33,032 nucleotides of DNA from Ferrithrix thermotolerans DSM 19514 (GTDB lineage: Bacteria > Actinomycetota > Acidimicrobiia > Acidimicrobiales > Ilumatobacteraceae). Below the pieces are notes generated by a model, which was not told the origin of the DNA, searched no databases, and worked only from the letters and a program-made list of their open reading frames with translations. Positions 9,345 through 16,795 of this stretch are shown here, one piece after another. The position numbers and the translations under genes were made by a program. How positions within the stretch are numbered: the stretch's first letter is position 1; each line of letters opens with the position of its first letter. Location: contig CAMASN010000033.1 in NCBI GenBank assembly GCA_945861025.1, positions 1 to 33,032 of the forward strand, given 5' to 3'.

Positions 9345-10085
9345 ATGTTTGACCTCACAGGCAAGACAGCGTTGGTGACCGGCGCAGGACAATCAGTGGG
9401 CGCTGGCATTGCTGCAGCGCTTGCCGCGCAGGGATGCCATGTGTTCGTCAACGACGTGGTGGCCGAACGCGCCGAGCACACGGCAGCGGCAATTCGTGCC
9501 ACTGGCGCTGTCGCCACTGCAGTTCCGTTCGATGTCACCGATGCCGAGGCCGTGCAAGCGAGCGTCGATGAGCTCGGACCAATCGACATCCTCGTGAACA
9601 ACGCCGGTAACGCCGGAGCGCACTCGTTCGCACCGAAGCAATTCGTCGACATGGAGCCCAGCGAGTACGCACGGTTCGTCGATGTGAATCTGTTCGGCGT
9701 GATGCACTGCACCCGCGCTGTACTCGTCGGGATGCAAGCACGCAGGTGGGGGCGGGTCATCACCATCGCCTCGGGCGCAGGCACCGTCGGAAACCGCATG
9801 GGTATCTCGGCGTACGGAGCGGCCAAGGGCGGGGCCATCGCGTTCATGCGCCACATCGCCATCGAGTCGGCGCGACGCGGTGTTACCGCAAACTCGCTTG
9901 CGCTCGGCCTGATGGCCAACACCGACGGCGGGGCCTTCACCGAGCAGATCGCCAAGACCATTCCGGTCGGACGCCTGGGCACTCCTGCCGACATAGGCGC
10001 CGCGTGCGTCTGGTTGGCCAGCAACGAAGGTGCGTGGGTCACCGGACAGACCATCACCATCGACGGCGGATCCAACCCGAGCTAA
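9345..10085 (+). CDS. SDR family oxidoreductase
   Basis: A 246-residue classical short-chain dehydrogenase/reductase. The nucleotide-binding motif is TGAGQSVGAG (12-21), NNAGNAG (85-91) is the second cofactor motif, and the catalytic residues are S143, Y157 and K161 (YGAAK). N115 in VDVNLFG completes the tetrad. VNDVVAER (35-42) after beta-2, with Asp at the cofactor-selecting position, favours NAD(H). The C-terminus is WVTGQTITIDGGSNPS, standard for the family. ATG at 9345 gives a normal SDR N-terminus; an in-frame TTG at 9291 would add 18 residues of non-SDR sequence. It follows leuS by 55 bases. The substrate is unknown. Confidence 0.88.
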   Translation: MFDLTGKTALVTGAGQSVGAGIAAALAAQGCHVFVNDVVAERAEHTAAAIRATGAVATAVPFDVTDAEAVQASVDELGPIDILVNNAGNAGAHSFAPKQFVDMEPSEYARFVDVNLFGVMHCTRAVLVGMQARRWGRVITIASGAGTVGNRMGISAYGAAKGGAIAFMRHIAIESARRGVTANSLALGLMANTDGGAFTEQIAKTIPVGRLGTPADIGAACVWLASNEGAWVTGQTITIDGGSNPS

Positions 10086-10112
10086 CCCCCGCCCCGCCCC
10101 CGCCGCCGCCGT

Positions 10113-10142
10113 CCACCGCCGCCCACCGCCGCCCACCGCCGC
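10113..10142. repeat. 10-bp tandem repeat, 3 copies
   Basis: CCACCGCCGC is repeated three times without change, leading directly into the first 56-bp hairpin element. Confidence 0.85.
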
Positions 10143-10189
10143 CGCCTCATAAAGCGTCAGCGCACGTCTACCGTGCGTTCACGCATCAC
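10134..10189. repeat. 56-bp hairpin element, copy 1
   Basis: This block is repeated at 10238-10293 with only two differences in 56 bases. It holds a hairpin at 10154-10184: the 13-base left arm GCGTCAGCGCACG, loop TCTAC, right arm CGTGCGTTCACGC, with one C.C mismatch and one G.T pair. No U-tract follows. It resembles a REP-like or small dispersed palindromic element more than a classical terminator. Confidence 0.8.
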
Positions 10190-10234
10190 CGCCCCCTCGC
10201 CTCACCGCCCCCTCGCCTCACCGCCCCCTCGCCT
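10187..10234. repeat. 16-bp tandem repeat, 3 copies
   Basis: CACCGCCCCCTCGCCT occurs three times in perfect tandem between the two 56-bp hairpin elements. Confidence 0.88.
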
Positions 10235-10237
10235 CCT

Positions 10238-10293
10238 CACCGCCGCCGCCTCATAAAGCGTGAGCGCACGTCTACCGTGCGTTCGCGCATCAC
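10238..10293. repeat. 56-bp hairpin element, copy 2
   Basis: This is the second copy of the block at 10134-10189. Its hairpin spans 10258-10288. The two differences fall in the outer stem: a C.C mismatch in copy 1 becomes a G-C pair, and a T-A pair becomes T.G. The hairpin is therefore kept in both copies, which suggests selection on structure. It ends 53 bases before the GTG of the next SDR gene. Confidence 0.8.
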
Positions 10294-10346
10294 GACTAAG
10301 TTCCACTGCTCGATCACTCATTCGCAGCACTACTTTCGGAGGCCTC

Positions 10347-11120
10347 GTGGATACCAACCGCATCAACAAGTTGTTTGGTCTTGAAGGCCGCGTCGCCATC
10401 GTCACTGGCGCTACACGCGGCATCGGCCGCTCAATCGCCGAAGGCTTTGTCGATGCCGGCGCAACCGTGGTGGTCGTGAGTCGCAAAGCAGAGGCCGTCG
10501 ACGAAACCGTGCGCGCCTTGCAGCAGCGCGGCGGCACCGCTCTCGGCATCGCTGCGCACCTTGGCGACCTCGACGACATCCAGCGCATCGTCGACACAAC
10601 CGTGCATGCGTTTGGCCGCATCGACATCGTGGTCAACAACGCAGCAACAGCGCTGAGCCAGCCACTCGGATCACTCACTGCCGAGGCCTGGGGCAAGGTG
10701 AACGATGTCAACCTTCGCGGCCCGGTGTTCCTCATCGAAGCCGCGCTCGATCACCTACTGGTGAGCCCCCATGCCTCAGTCATCAACGTGATTTCGGCTG
10801 GAGCATTCTTGCCGTCAGTTGCATCGGCGATGTACGCCAGCACCAAGTCGGGTCTGTTGTCGTTCACGCGCACCATGGCAGCCGAGTTCGCAACACGCGG
10901 CATCCGGGTCAATGCGATTGCCCCAGGCACGGTAGAGACCGACATGGTGCTTAACAACACACCCGAGACCCAGCAACGCATGGCCCAAGCGTGTTCGATG
11001 AAGCGGATGGCTCACCCCGACGAGATGGTCGGGCCCGCGCTCTTCTTGGCTTCCGACGCATCGAGCTATGTGACTGGCCAAGTGGTGCTCGCCGACGGCG
11101 GACTCGTGGCGGCCCGTTAG
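10347..11120 (+). CDS. SDR family oxidoreductase
   Basis: A 257-residue classical short-chain dehydrogenase. Motifs: TGATRGIG (20-27), NNAA (97-100, in place of the usual NNAG), S150, and Y163-x3-K167 in AMYASTK. VVSRKAE after beta-2 (R46, K47) suggests an NADP(H) preference. The GTG start at 10347 is set by GGAGG four bases upstream; the frame is open further upstream, but that stretch is repeat-derived. The C-terminus ASSYVTGQVVLADGGL is typical. It differs clearly from the SDR at 9345, so this is not a recent tandem duplication. The substrate is unknown. Confidence 0.88.
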   Translation: MDTNRINKLFGLEGRVAIVTGATRGIGRSIAEGFVDAGATVVVVSRKAEAVDETVRALQQRGGTALGIAAHLGDLDDIQRIVDTTVHAFGRIDIVVNNAATALSQPLGSLTAEAWGKVNDVNLRGPVFLIEAALDHLLVSPHASVINVISAGAFLPSVASAMYASTKSGLLSFTRTMAAEFATRGIRVNAIAPGTVETDMVLNNTPETQQRMAQACSMKRMAHPDEMVGPALFLASDASSYVTGQVVLADGGLVAAR

Positions 11121-11177
11121 GAAAACTGGTTACTTTCGGCTCTATCGCCTGATGACATCTGCGACCACCATGTCCGC

Positions 11178-11609
11178 ATGAAAACAATTGTTGTTGGAGT
11201 CGATGGGTCCGAGGGTTCCGACGACGCACTGAAGTGGGCCGTAACCGAAGCCAAGCTGCGTGGCTGTTCGCTGCAAGTTGTGTACAGCTGGCAGTACCCG
11301 CTCTATGTCACCTCGGAGCCCATCTACATGCCACCGCCCGACAAGGATCTAATTATCAAGGGTGCCACGTCGACGGCCGAGAAGTTGGTTGCGGACGCCG
11401 GAGTAGCTGCGGCGGGCGTGACGTTCACGATTCAGACACCACAGGGCCGCCCCGGCCCGGAACTGGTGAGGCTCGCCGCCGAAGCCGAAATGCTGGTGGT
11501 TGGATCTCGCGGCGCCGGTTCGGTTCGCGAGCTGTTGCTTGGGTCCGTATCAAACTATTGCGCCCACCACAGCCGTTGCCCGGTTGTTCTGGTGCGACCC
11601 ACCGAGTAG
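11178..11609 (+). CDS. Universal stress protein (UspA family)
   Basis: A 143-residue single-domain USP. The N-terminal strand IVVGVDGSEGSDDALKWA (4-21) and the C-terminal motif G109-SR-G112-x9-G122-S123 match the ATP-binding subclass. Such proteins bind ATP in the cytoplasm and act in dormancy and stress responses; the partner here is unknown. A close paralogue lies at 12638, sharing SVxNYCAH(H/Y)SRCPVV at the C-terminus. The ribosome-binding site is weak. The gene stands 57 bases after the SDR and 42 bases before the oxygenase. Confidence 0.92.
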   Translation: MKTIVVGVDGSEGSDDALKWAVTEAKLRGCSLQVVYSWQYPLYVTSEPIYMPPPDKDLIIKGATSTAEKLVADAGVAAAGVTFTIQTPQGRPGPELVRLAAEAEMLVVGSRGAGSVRELLLGSVSNYCAHHSRCPVVLVRPTE

Positions 11610-11651
11610 TTGCGAAGCAGCGCTCCCAGACGGCTGTAGCGTAAGGCTCCT

Positions 11652-12506
11652 ATGCAGGTTGATGTCGTCGATTTTCGGGCTGCTGACGCGCCGCGAGCGT
11701 TTACCGAGTCGCTCCACAACACCGGCTTTGCCGTGCTCGTGAACCATCCGTTGCCGCCTTCTCTGGTGCAGGGCATCTACGACGAATGGCTCGACTTCTT
11801 CAACACCGACACCAAGTACGCGTATCGCTACGACGAAGAAAACCAGAACGGTTACTTCGGACCCGAGGTCTCCGAGACCGCCAAGGGCAACTCGGTTCGC
11901 GACATCAAAGAGTTCTTCCATGTGTACCCATGGGGCCGCTATCCAAGCACTGTCAGCGACGCGGCACTGCGCTACGCCGAGCAAGCAACCGAGATTGCAC
12001 GCACCTTGCTGTCATGGGTTGAGGCCCACACCCCCGCATCGGTGTCGGCACAATTTTCACGTCCGCTCAATCAGATGCTCGATGGCAGCACTCGCACACT
12101 TCTGCGTGTTCTGCGGTATCCGCCGCTCACTGGCAACGAGCCCGCTGGCGCCGTGCGCGCTGCGGCGCACGAAGACATCAACTTGCTTACGGTGTTGCCA
12201 GCATCAAACGAATCGGGTCTGCAGGTACGCGACATCAACGGCGTCTGGCACGACGTGCCGTGCGACTACGGCAGCATGGCGGTGAACTGTGGCGACATGC
12301 TCGCCTTGGCCAGCGGCGGCTACTACCCGTCGACAACACATCGCGTGCTCAACCCAACCGGCGACTCAGCGAAGCGCTCGCGTCTGTCTGTGCCGTTGTT
12401 CTTGCACCCTGCCGACGACGTGGTTTTAGCCGAGGGTCGCACGGCGTTCGAGTTCTTGCACGAACGCATCGCCGAGCTGCGCAGTCAAGACATCAAACCC
12501 AACTGA
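11652..12506 (+). CDS. 2-oxoglutarate/Fe(II) oxygenase, isopenicillin-N-synthase-like
   Basis: A 284-residue non-heme iron oxygenase. The N-terminal domain has VDVVDF and HNTGFAVLVNHPLP (about 22-35), the DIOX_N pattern. The iron ligands are H173 and D175 in AAHEDINLLTVL and H230 in STTHRVLNP, and the 2-oxoglutarate-binding pair is R244-x-S246 in RSRLSVPLF. All catalytic residues of the 2OG-Fe(II) family are therefore present. YFGPEVSETAKGNSVRDIKEFFHVYPWG is the usual central segment. The substrate cannot be read from the sequence; relatives act on amino acids, peptides and small natural products. It is flanked on both sides by universal stress protein genes, an arrangement discussed in the findings. 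AAGG precedes the ATG by a few bases. Confidence 0.88.
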   Translation: MQVDVVDFRAADAPRAFTESLHNTGFAVLVNHPLPPSLVQGIYDEWLDFFNTDTKYAYRYDEENQNGYFGPEVSETAKGNSVRDIKEFFHVYPWGRYPSTVSDAALRYAEQATEIARTLLSWVEAHTPASVSAQFSRPLNQMLDGSTRTLLRVLRYPPLTGNEPAGAVRAAAHEDINLLTVLPASNESGLQVRDINGVWHDVPCDYGSMAVNCGDMLALASGGYYPSTTHRVLNPTGDSAKRSRLSVPLFLHPADDVVLAEGRTAFEFLHERIAELRSQDIKPN

Positions 12507-12535
12507 GTCCGCCCAAAGACTGAGTCCACCCAAAG
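12503..12535. repeat. Tandem 16/17-bp duplication over the oxygenase stop codon
   Basis: CTGAGTCCGCCCAAAG at 12503-12518 is repeated at 12520-12535 with one change (G to A). The first copy includes the TGA stop. No function is apparent. Confidence 0.6.
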
Positions 12536-12637
12536 CGCCGAGGTCCCGAGTTGTTCGGCCGAAGCCACTGCATCACACCCGATCGCTTCGCTGCCAGCTT
12601 TCAGTAGAATCACACGGACCTAACAATCGAGGAACCC

Positions 12638-13048
12638 ATGGGCAGCATTGTCGTCGGTGTAGACGGATCGGAGAACTCGCGACATGCCCTTGAGTGGGCA
12701 ATGGACGAGGCCAAGGTGCGTAATGCGCGACTCCTTGTGGTGTCGTGCTGGGAGTTCCCCACACTGGTTGCCACCGAAGTTGTGTGGACCGTGGCCCCCG
12801 ATGTGGTGGCTACGGCTGAGCGACTCGCACAAGAAGTCAACCTCGATGCGTCAGGCGTGCAGTACACCATCATGGCGCCCGAAGGCAGGCCTGGCGGCGA
12901 CCTTGTGCGCATCGCCGAACTCGCCGACATGCTCGTGGTCGGTTCACGCGGTTCAGGATCGTCGAGCGAACTCTTGCTCGGGTCCGTTGCGAACTACTGC
13001 GCGCACTACAGCCGTTGCCCCGTGGTCATCATTCACCCACCTACCTGA
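12638..13048 (+). CDS. Universal stress protein (UspA family)
   Basis: A 136-residue USP and paralogue of the gene at 11178. IVVGVDGSENSRHALEWA (4-21) and G102-SR-G105-x9-G115-S116 form the ATP-binding site. The middle region (residues about 36-65) is shorter than in the paralogue, lacking the YMPPPDKD segment. The ATG is preceded by CGAGGA with five bases between. The upstream 131 bases hold a short direct repeat and probably its own promoter. A strong hairpin follows at 13081. Confidence 0.92.
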   Translation: MGSIVVGVDGSENSRHALEWAMDEAKVRNARLLVVSCWEFPTLVATEVVWTVAPDVVATAERLAQEVNLDASGVQYTIMAPEGRPGGDLVRIAELADMLVVGSRGSGSSSELLLGSVANYCAHYSRCPVVIIHPPT

Positions 13049-13080
13049 CCCGCTCAGCAATCCATCGCGGCACCCGGGGC

Positions 13081-13121
13081 AAAGCGAGAGGGAGCGCCCC
13101 GTAGGACGCTCCCTCTGCTTT
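13081..13121. terminator. Long bidirectional hairpin terminator
   Basis: AAAGC(G)AGAGGGAGCG pairs with CGCTCCCTCTGCTTT: fifteen pairs with one bulged G and a 10-base loop. It sits between the convergent stress-protein gene and the minus-strand membrane-protein gene. The stem itself ends in CTTT on the plus strand and, read the other way, also in CTTT, so it suits both directions. Confidence 0.82.
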
Positions 13122-13148
13122 CAACGTCTCGAAGGGACTCGAGAACTG

Positions 13149-13784
13149 TTACGCCTTGTGCTCACCTGCGAGGACAACTTTGTCCTTCGGGGTGGTGAAC
13201 GCATGGATGAAGCCGGCGAGCGATGCAAGCAGGAGCACTAGTGCCACCAAGAAACACACGGTTTCGGCCTGGCCGCCCTTTTCGCCAAAGACGCTGAAGC
13301 CGTACGAGGTCAGCAGCAATCCGCGAAGTGTCTCGCCCTTGAATGCGGTCTCTCGCAAGCCAGACACCACATCTGCAGCCTTCTGGAGATCTTCTGTGGG
13401 CTTTCCTGCGGCCTTGGCATCGGCTACGGCAGCCTTGGCCTTGCCCACTTCGCCACCCAGAGTTGCATAGGTGGCACCCTCAAACTTCGCAGCCTTCGCG
13501 CCCTCTGCAAGGTGCAGAGCAATGAAGTCGTTGGCGTAGCACTCGGCCTTCTTGCCGGTATCCAAAGCGGTGCCGGCGAACTCGATCAAACATGTTGATT
13601 GCTTCTCAATGTCGGTCAACGTGTCGGCCGGCTTGAACGAGATCTGTTGTTCCGAGAGCTGGTCGTGCACATAGGTCTTTGCAAAGTCGGCGTTGTCTTT
13701 CATGACAAGACCAAGAACCGCAAGCAGTCCGGCGAGCAATACTCCGCCCACACCAAAGACCAGATCCAGAGTTCTACGTTTCAT
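13149..13784 (-). CDS. Membrane protein with two transmembrane segments, function unknown
   Basis: A 211-residue protein I cannot assign to a function. Residues 8-28 form one membrane helix and 172-195 a second. Between them is a domain of about 140 residues, probably extracytoplasmic. That domain has an alanine- and lysine-rich helical stretch (about 95-140) and two cysteines (C65 and C82) that could form a disulfide. Similar two-helix proteins with a LTSYGFSVFGEKGGQ-like segment before the second helix occur as hypothetical proteins in actinobacteria. The ATG has GAGGAG about ten bases upstream. A perfect 6-bp hairpin stands at 13815-13830 in the upstream region. Confidence 0.75.
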   Translation of the reverse strand: MKRRTLDLVFGVGGVLLAGLLAVLGLVMKDNADFAKTYVHDQLSEQQISFKPADTLTDIEKQSTCLIEFAGTALDTGKKAECYANDFIALHLAEGAKAAKFEGATYATLGGEVGKAKAAVADAKAAGKPTEDLQKAADVVSGLRETAFKGETLRGLLLTSYGFSVFGEKGGQAETVCFLVALVLLLASLAGFIHAFTTPKDKVVLAGEHKA

Positions 13785-13814
13785 TGCTTCAGGGCTCCTC
13801 TAGGGTTCAAGTGG

Positions 13815-13830
13815 CGCACTGGTTAGTGCG
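13815..13830. promoter_or_regulatory. Dyad CGCACT-GGTT-AGTGCG upstream of membrane-protein gene
   Basis: A perfect 6-bp inverted repeat with a 4-base centre lies 31-46 bases upstream of the ATG at 13784. It could be an operator or a leader hairpin. The evidence is symmetry and position only. Confidence 0.35.
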
Positions 13831-13900
13831 ATTCACTGGACTCACAGTAAGGAAGCGAAAACTCGCTAGCTAGGGACCTAGGACCCTTCGCCGTGGGACA

Positions 13901-14287
13901 TCAGACATCCAACTTGCACTGGGCGCTTCCGCCCGGCATTCGATGCCGATTGCGAGCAACCCAGCGATACACAACCGCTGCGACGTGCGAAATTCCGGGC
14001 ACGAGTAACAATCGTCCAAGGATGCCCCAGCCGCGGCCAGAGTCGATGAGTAAACGAGCGATCGCTACATGCCCCGACGAGATGACACCGTTGCTGTCAA
14101 CCCATTGCACTGCTGTTTCACACTGCTGTGCAGTGAGGCCAAGCGCTTCAATATCGATGCGTTGCCATGCTTTGACTTCGCAACCGTGTGCAAATCGGCG
14201 CTCGGCGAATTGCGCGGAGCGAGTGCAGAACGCGCAGTCACCATCGAACACGAGCACTGCGCTTTTTTGACCTACGGCAGTTGTCAT
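13901..14287 (-). CDS. DCC-family (DUF393) thiol-disulfide oxidoreductase-like protein
   Basis: A 128-residue protein with the family-defining motif DGDCAFC (15-21) near the N-terminus, giving a CxxC pair (C18, C21), and W39 in VKAWQRID. The C-terminal half (GWGILGRLLLVPGISHVAAVVYRWVARNRHRMPGG) is the usual ending of the DUF393 family. The family is predicted to have a thioredoxin-like fold; its partners are unknown. The ATG at 14287 is chosen because it places DGDCAFC close to the N-terminus. A TTG at 14356 would overlap the upstream ATPase gene. It is 37 bases downstream of the ABC importer ATPase and probably in the same transcript. Confidence 0.83.
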   Translation of the reverse strand: MTTAVGQKSAVLVFDGDCAFCTRSAQFAERRFAHGCEVKAWQRIDIEALGLTAQQCETAVQWVDSNGVISSGHVAIARLLIDSGRGWGILGRLLLVPGISHVAAVVYRWVARNRHRMPGGSAQCKLDV

Positions 14288-14324
14288 TCCAACAGCATGC
14301 ACCCACCAACGCTCAAAGGCACGA

Positions 14325-15971
14325 TCAATCTGTTGATCTTCGCCGCGCCAACTCAATAAGCCGCGCCGTATACGGATCGCGAGGCCGACTCAGCACCTCG
14401 TTGGTGACGTCGACTTCGACAAGGCGGCCATTGCGTAACACTGCGATTCGATCGGCGATCGATGCGACCACTGCGATGTCATGCGACACAAACACCATCG
14501 TGGTCGCCAACCGCCGATGGATATCGAGCAGGGTCGCCAACACACCGGCCTGCACAGTGACGTCGAGCGCAGAGGTGACCTCATCGAGCAACAGCAACTC
14601 TGGCTTCATCGCTAAGGCCCGAGCGATAGCGACGCGCTGTTTCTCGCCACCCGACAACTTCGCACCGCGGCGCTCGAGCATCTCAGCAGCGAGCCCCACC
14701 GTGTTGAGCAGTTCTCGCAGCGTCTCGTCGTGAGCAGCATTCGAGGCGTAGCCAAATCGAGACCATGATCGCCGAGCAGTTGGGTCGATCAGACGACGAA
14801 CCGTGTGCGCCGGGTTCAGTGAGTCATCGGGGTTTTGGAACACCATCTGAATTCGTCGAAGCATGTCGATGGGCCGACGTTCTACGGCCGTGGCGAGATC
14901 GAACCCATCAGCCCATTGCACGGTTCCGCTCGTTGGAGGCAGCAAACCACAGATGGTTTTGAGCAAGGTCGACTTGCCCGAACCCGATTCTCCGATCACA
15001 CCGAGAATCTCACCCGAGAACACCTCAAGCGTGAGAGCATCAACCGCCGTGGTGGCAGACGCGGCGCTTGCTCGCCCGAGTCGATAACGGGCCGACGACC
15101 GCACCACCGACAGCGCCTCGGCGCGGACAATCGGTGTCGGCGCTTCGTGGTCGAGTGCAGTGCCACGGTCGGCCCCAATGTGGCGAATGCCAAGCGTTGG
15201 GGCCGCTGCGAGTAGCTCAGCGGTGTACGCGTGCGAGGGGCGCCGGTTCATCTGCTCGCGGCTTGCGTCTTCAACGATCTCGCCGTGACGCATCACCACT
15301 ACCCGATCGGCGACGCGATCGATGACGCTGAGGTCATGACTCACGCACACCAAGGTGAAACCGCGGCGATGCTGCGCTTCGGCGATCATGCTCAAGATGT
15401 CGTGTACAACGCCTACGTCGAGCGCCGATGTCGGCTCGTCGAGCAACACGATGTGCGGGTCTCGAGCAAGACCTAAAGCGATCAAGACGCGCTGCTGCTG
15501 CCCGCCTGAAAGTTCGTGCGCGAACCTTCGGCGAAGTTGGTCGCCATTCAGTCCAACCTCATCGAGCAACTGAGATGTTCGATCGGCGTCTTGGCCGAGC
15601 ACCTCAGCGAAGTGCTGGGCGACACTGAGGTGGGGCGTGAGCGACATCGCAACGCTTTGTGGCACCATCGCCACCGTTGAACCGAGCAGTCGGCGACGGT
15701 CTTCATCGGCAAGCGAAAAGAAATCGTGTCCTGCCGTATGCGCTGTTCCGTGAGCAACGAACAGCCCATGGCCAGCCGCCCCGATCCACGCGCGCAGCAG
15801 GGTGGACTTGCCTGAGCCCGACTCGCCGACAATGCCCAGCCTGGTTCCGGCCGGCACCACAAGCGAGAGCTCGCGAAGAATCAACTGTGGCTTTACGGCA
15901 TTGAGATGCTCTGCATCGAATGGGCCCACGCCTATCGAAAAACGGTCGAGTTGTAAGGCAACGTCGATCAT
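14325..15971 (-). CDS. Peptide/opine/nickel-type ABC importer, fused double ATPase (DppD-DppF-like)
   Basis: A 548-residue protein carrying both nucleotide-binding domains of the importer. Domain 1: Walker A GESGSGKST (49-57), signature LSGGQ (154-158), Walker B LLDEP (176-180), switch H212. Domain 2: Walker A GESGSGKST (327-335), signature LSGGE (439-443), Walker B LLDEV (461-465), switch H497. Each half is followed by the short oligopeptide-importer tail (SHAYTAELLAAAP and RDPYTARLIELA). VFQNPDDSLNPAHTV in half 2 is typical of DppF/OppF. Domain 2 has LLDEV where DEP is usual, while the catalytic Glu is kept. The start overlaps the permease stop by four bases (ATGA). It energises the two permeases at the inner face of the membrane. 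Confidence 0.93.
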   Translation of the reverse strand: MIDVALQLDRFSIGVGPFDAEHLNAVKPQLILRELSLVVPAGTRLGIVGESGSGKSTLLRAWIGAAGHGLFVAHGTAHTAGHDFFSLADEDRRRLLGSTVAMVPQSVAMSLTPHLSVAQHFAEVLGQDADRTSQLLDEVGLNGDQLRRRFAHELSGGQQQRVLIALGLARDPHIVLLDEPTSALDVGVVHDILSMIAEAQHRRGFTLVCVSHDLSVIDRVADRVVVMRHGEIVEDASREQMNRRPSHAYTAELLAAAPTLGIRHIGADRGTALDHEAPTPIVRAEALSVVRSSARYRLGRASAASATTAVDALTLEVFSGEILGVIGESGSGKSTLLKTICGLLPPTSGTVQWADGFDLATAVERRPIDMLRRIQMVFQNPDDSLNPAHTVRRLIDPTARRSWSRFGYASNAAHDETLRELLNTVGLAAEMLERRGAKLSGGEKQRVAIARALAMKPELLLLDEVTSALDVTVQAGVLATLLDIHRRLATTMVFVSHDIAVVASIADRIAVLRNGRLVEVDVTNEVLSRPRDPYTARLIELARRRSTD

Positions 15972-16795
15972 GACAATTCGGCCTGCGCTCGTCGGTCGAC
16001 CAACGCATTGACGCCAAGCACCAGCGAAGCCAACATCACTACGGGAGCGAGCAGAGGCAGCGGACTGACCGTGATGAATCCGCGGGCGTCGCTAATCATC
16101 AGACCCCACTCGGCCGTCGGCGGACTGGTGCCAAGGCCGAGAAACGACAGCGAGCTGAATGCCAACAAGATCCACGTGAACTGCATCGCCACTTCGGTGA
16201 TGAAAACCTCGGCGATGTTCGGCAGCACCTCGCCCACAACGATGGCGCGTCGAGACGCTCCGCGGAGTCGGGCCGCCAAGATGAAGTCACGCGTGAGCAC
16301 ATTGCCCGATGCGCCACGCACAACACGCGCTATCGGCGGCGCGTACATCAGCGCCAAAGTGGCGACCAGCACCACCGGCTCTCGGCCGATAAAGCTAGCA
16401 ACGAGCATCAGCACCAGCAGCGAGGGCATCGCCAAGAGCACGTCGACGACCCGCATGATTGCGTCGTCGAGCCATCCGCCTGCTAACGCTGCAAATGTTC
16501 CGAGACCGAAGCCAAGCGTTGCAGCAAGCAGCACAGCGACGAGCGCTACACCGATCGAGGGCTGACCGCCATGAAGCGTTCGGCTCAGTACATCGCGCCC
16601 AAGAGAATCGGTGCCTAACCAATGAGCACCCGACGCTCCTTGCAAAATCGCGTTCGAGTCCTGCGCCACCACCGACTGCAACGGAAGCACTGACGCGGCG
16701 AGAGCAAGTAGCAGGTGGCCTCCAACAATCACGGCACCCGCCGACATGGTGATGCGCCGACGGGTTCGAGTTGCTGTCGAGGTAACGCCGATCAC
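15968..16795 (-). CDS. ABC importer permease, DppC/OppC type
   Basis: A 275-residue inner-membrane permease of the peptide/opine/nickel class. HWLGTDSLGRDVLSRTLHG (about 58-76) is the hallmark of the DppC branch, directly before the main membrane domain. The EAA loop that contacts the ATPase is FILAARLRGASRRAIVVGEVLPNI. The C-terminal part (FLGLGTSPPTAEWGLMISDAR) is also diagnostic. About six membrane helices are visible. The start is GTG at 16795, overlapping the upstream permease stop (GTGA), and its own stop overlaps the ATPase start (ATGA), so the three genes are tightly coupled. Confidence 0.93.
   Translation of the reverse strand: MIGVTSTATRTRRRITMSAGAVIVGGHLLLALAASVLPLQSVVAQDSNAILQGASGAHWLGTDSLGRDVLSRTLHGGQPSIGVALVAVLLAATLGFGLGTFAALAGGWLDDAIMRVVDVLLAMPSLLVLMLVASFIGREPVVLVATLALMYAPPIARVVRGASGNVLTRDFILAARLRGASRRAIVVGEVLPNIAEVFITEVAMQFTWILLAFSSLSFLGLGTSPPTAEWGLMISDARGFITVSPLPLLAPVVMLASLVLGVNALVDRRAQAELS

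Larger units (their letters stand above)
10086..10346. other. C-rich repeat-filled intergenic spacer
   Basis: The spacer between two SDR genes has runs of C on the plus strand (G on the minus strand), almost no G-runs on the plus strand, and several nested repeats listed separately. Minus-strand runs such as GGGGGCGGGGCGGGGG near 10086-10101 could form a G-quadruplex with nearby GG runs. An apparent open frame across the end of it is low-complexity and lacks protein-like composition. The ribosome-binding site of the downstream gene (GGAGG, 10338-10342) lies at its end. Confidence 0.7.

Noticed and set aside
10260-10346. An N-terminal extension of the second SDR through the repeat region
   Set aside because: GGAGG at 10338-10342 sets the GTG at 10347 as the start, and the extension translates the hairpin repeat without SDR similarity.
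9345-11120. Two neighbouring SDR genes as a recent tandem duplication
   Set aside because: Their cofactor-selecting residues, NNAG/NNAA motifs and active-site neighbourhoods differ; they are distant members of a very large family.
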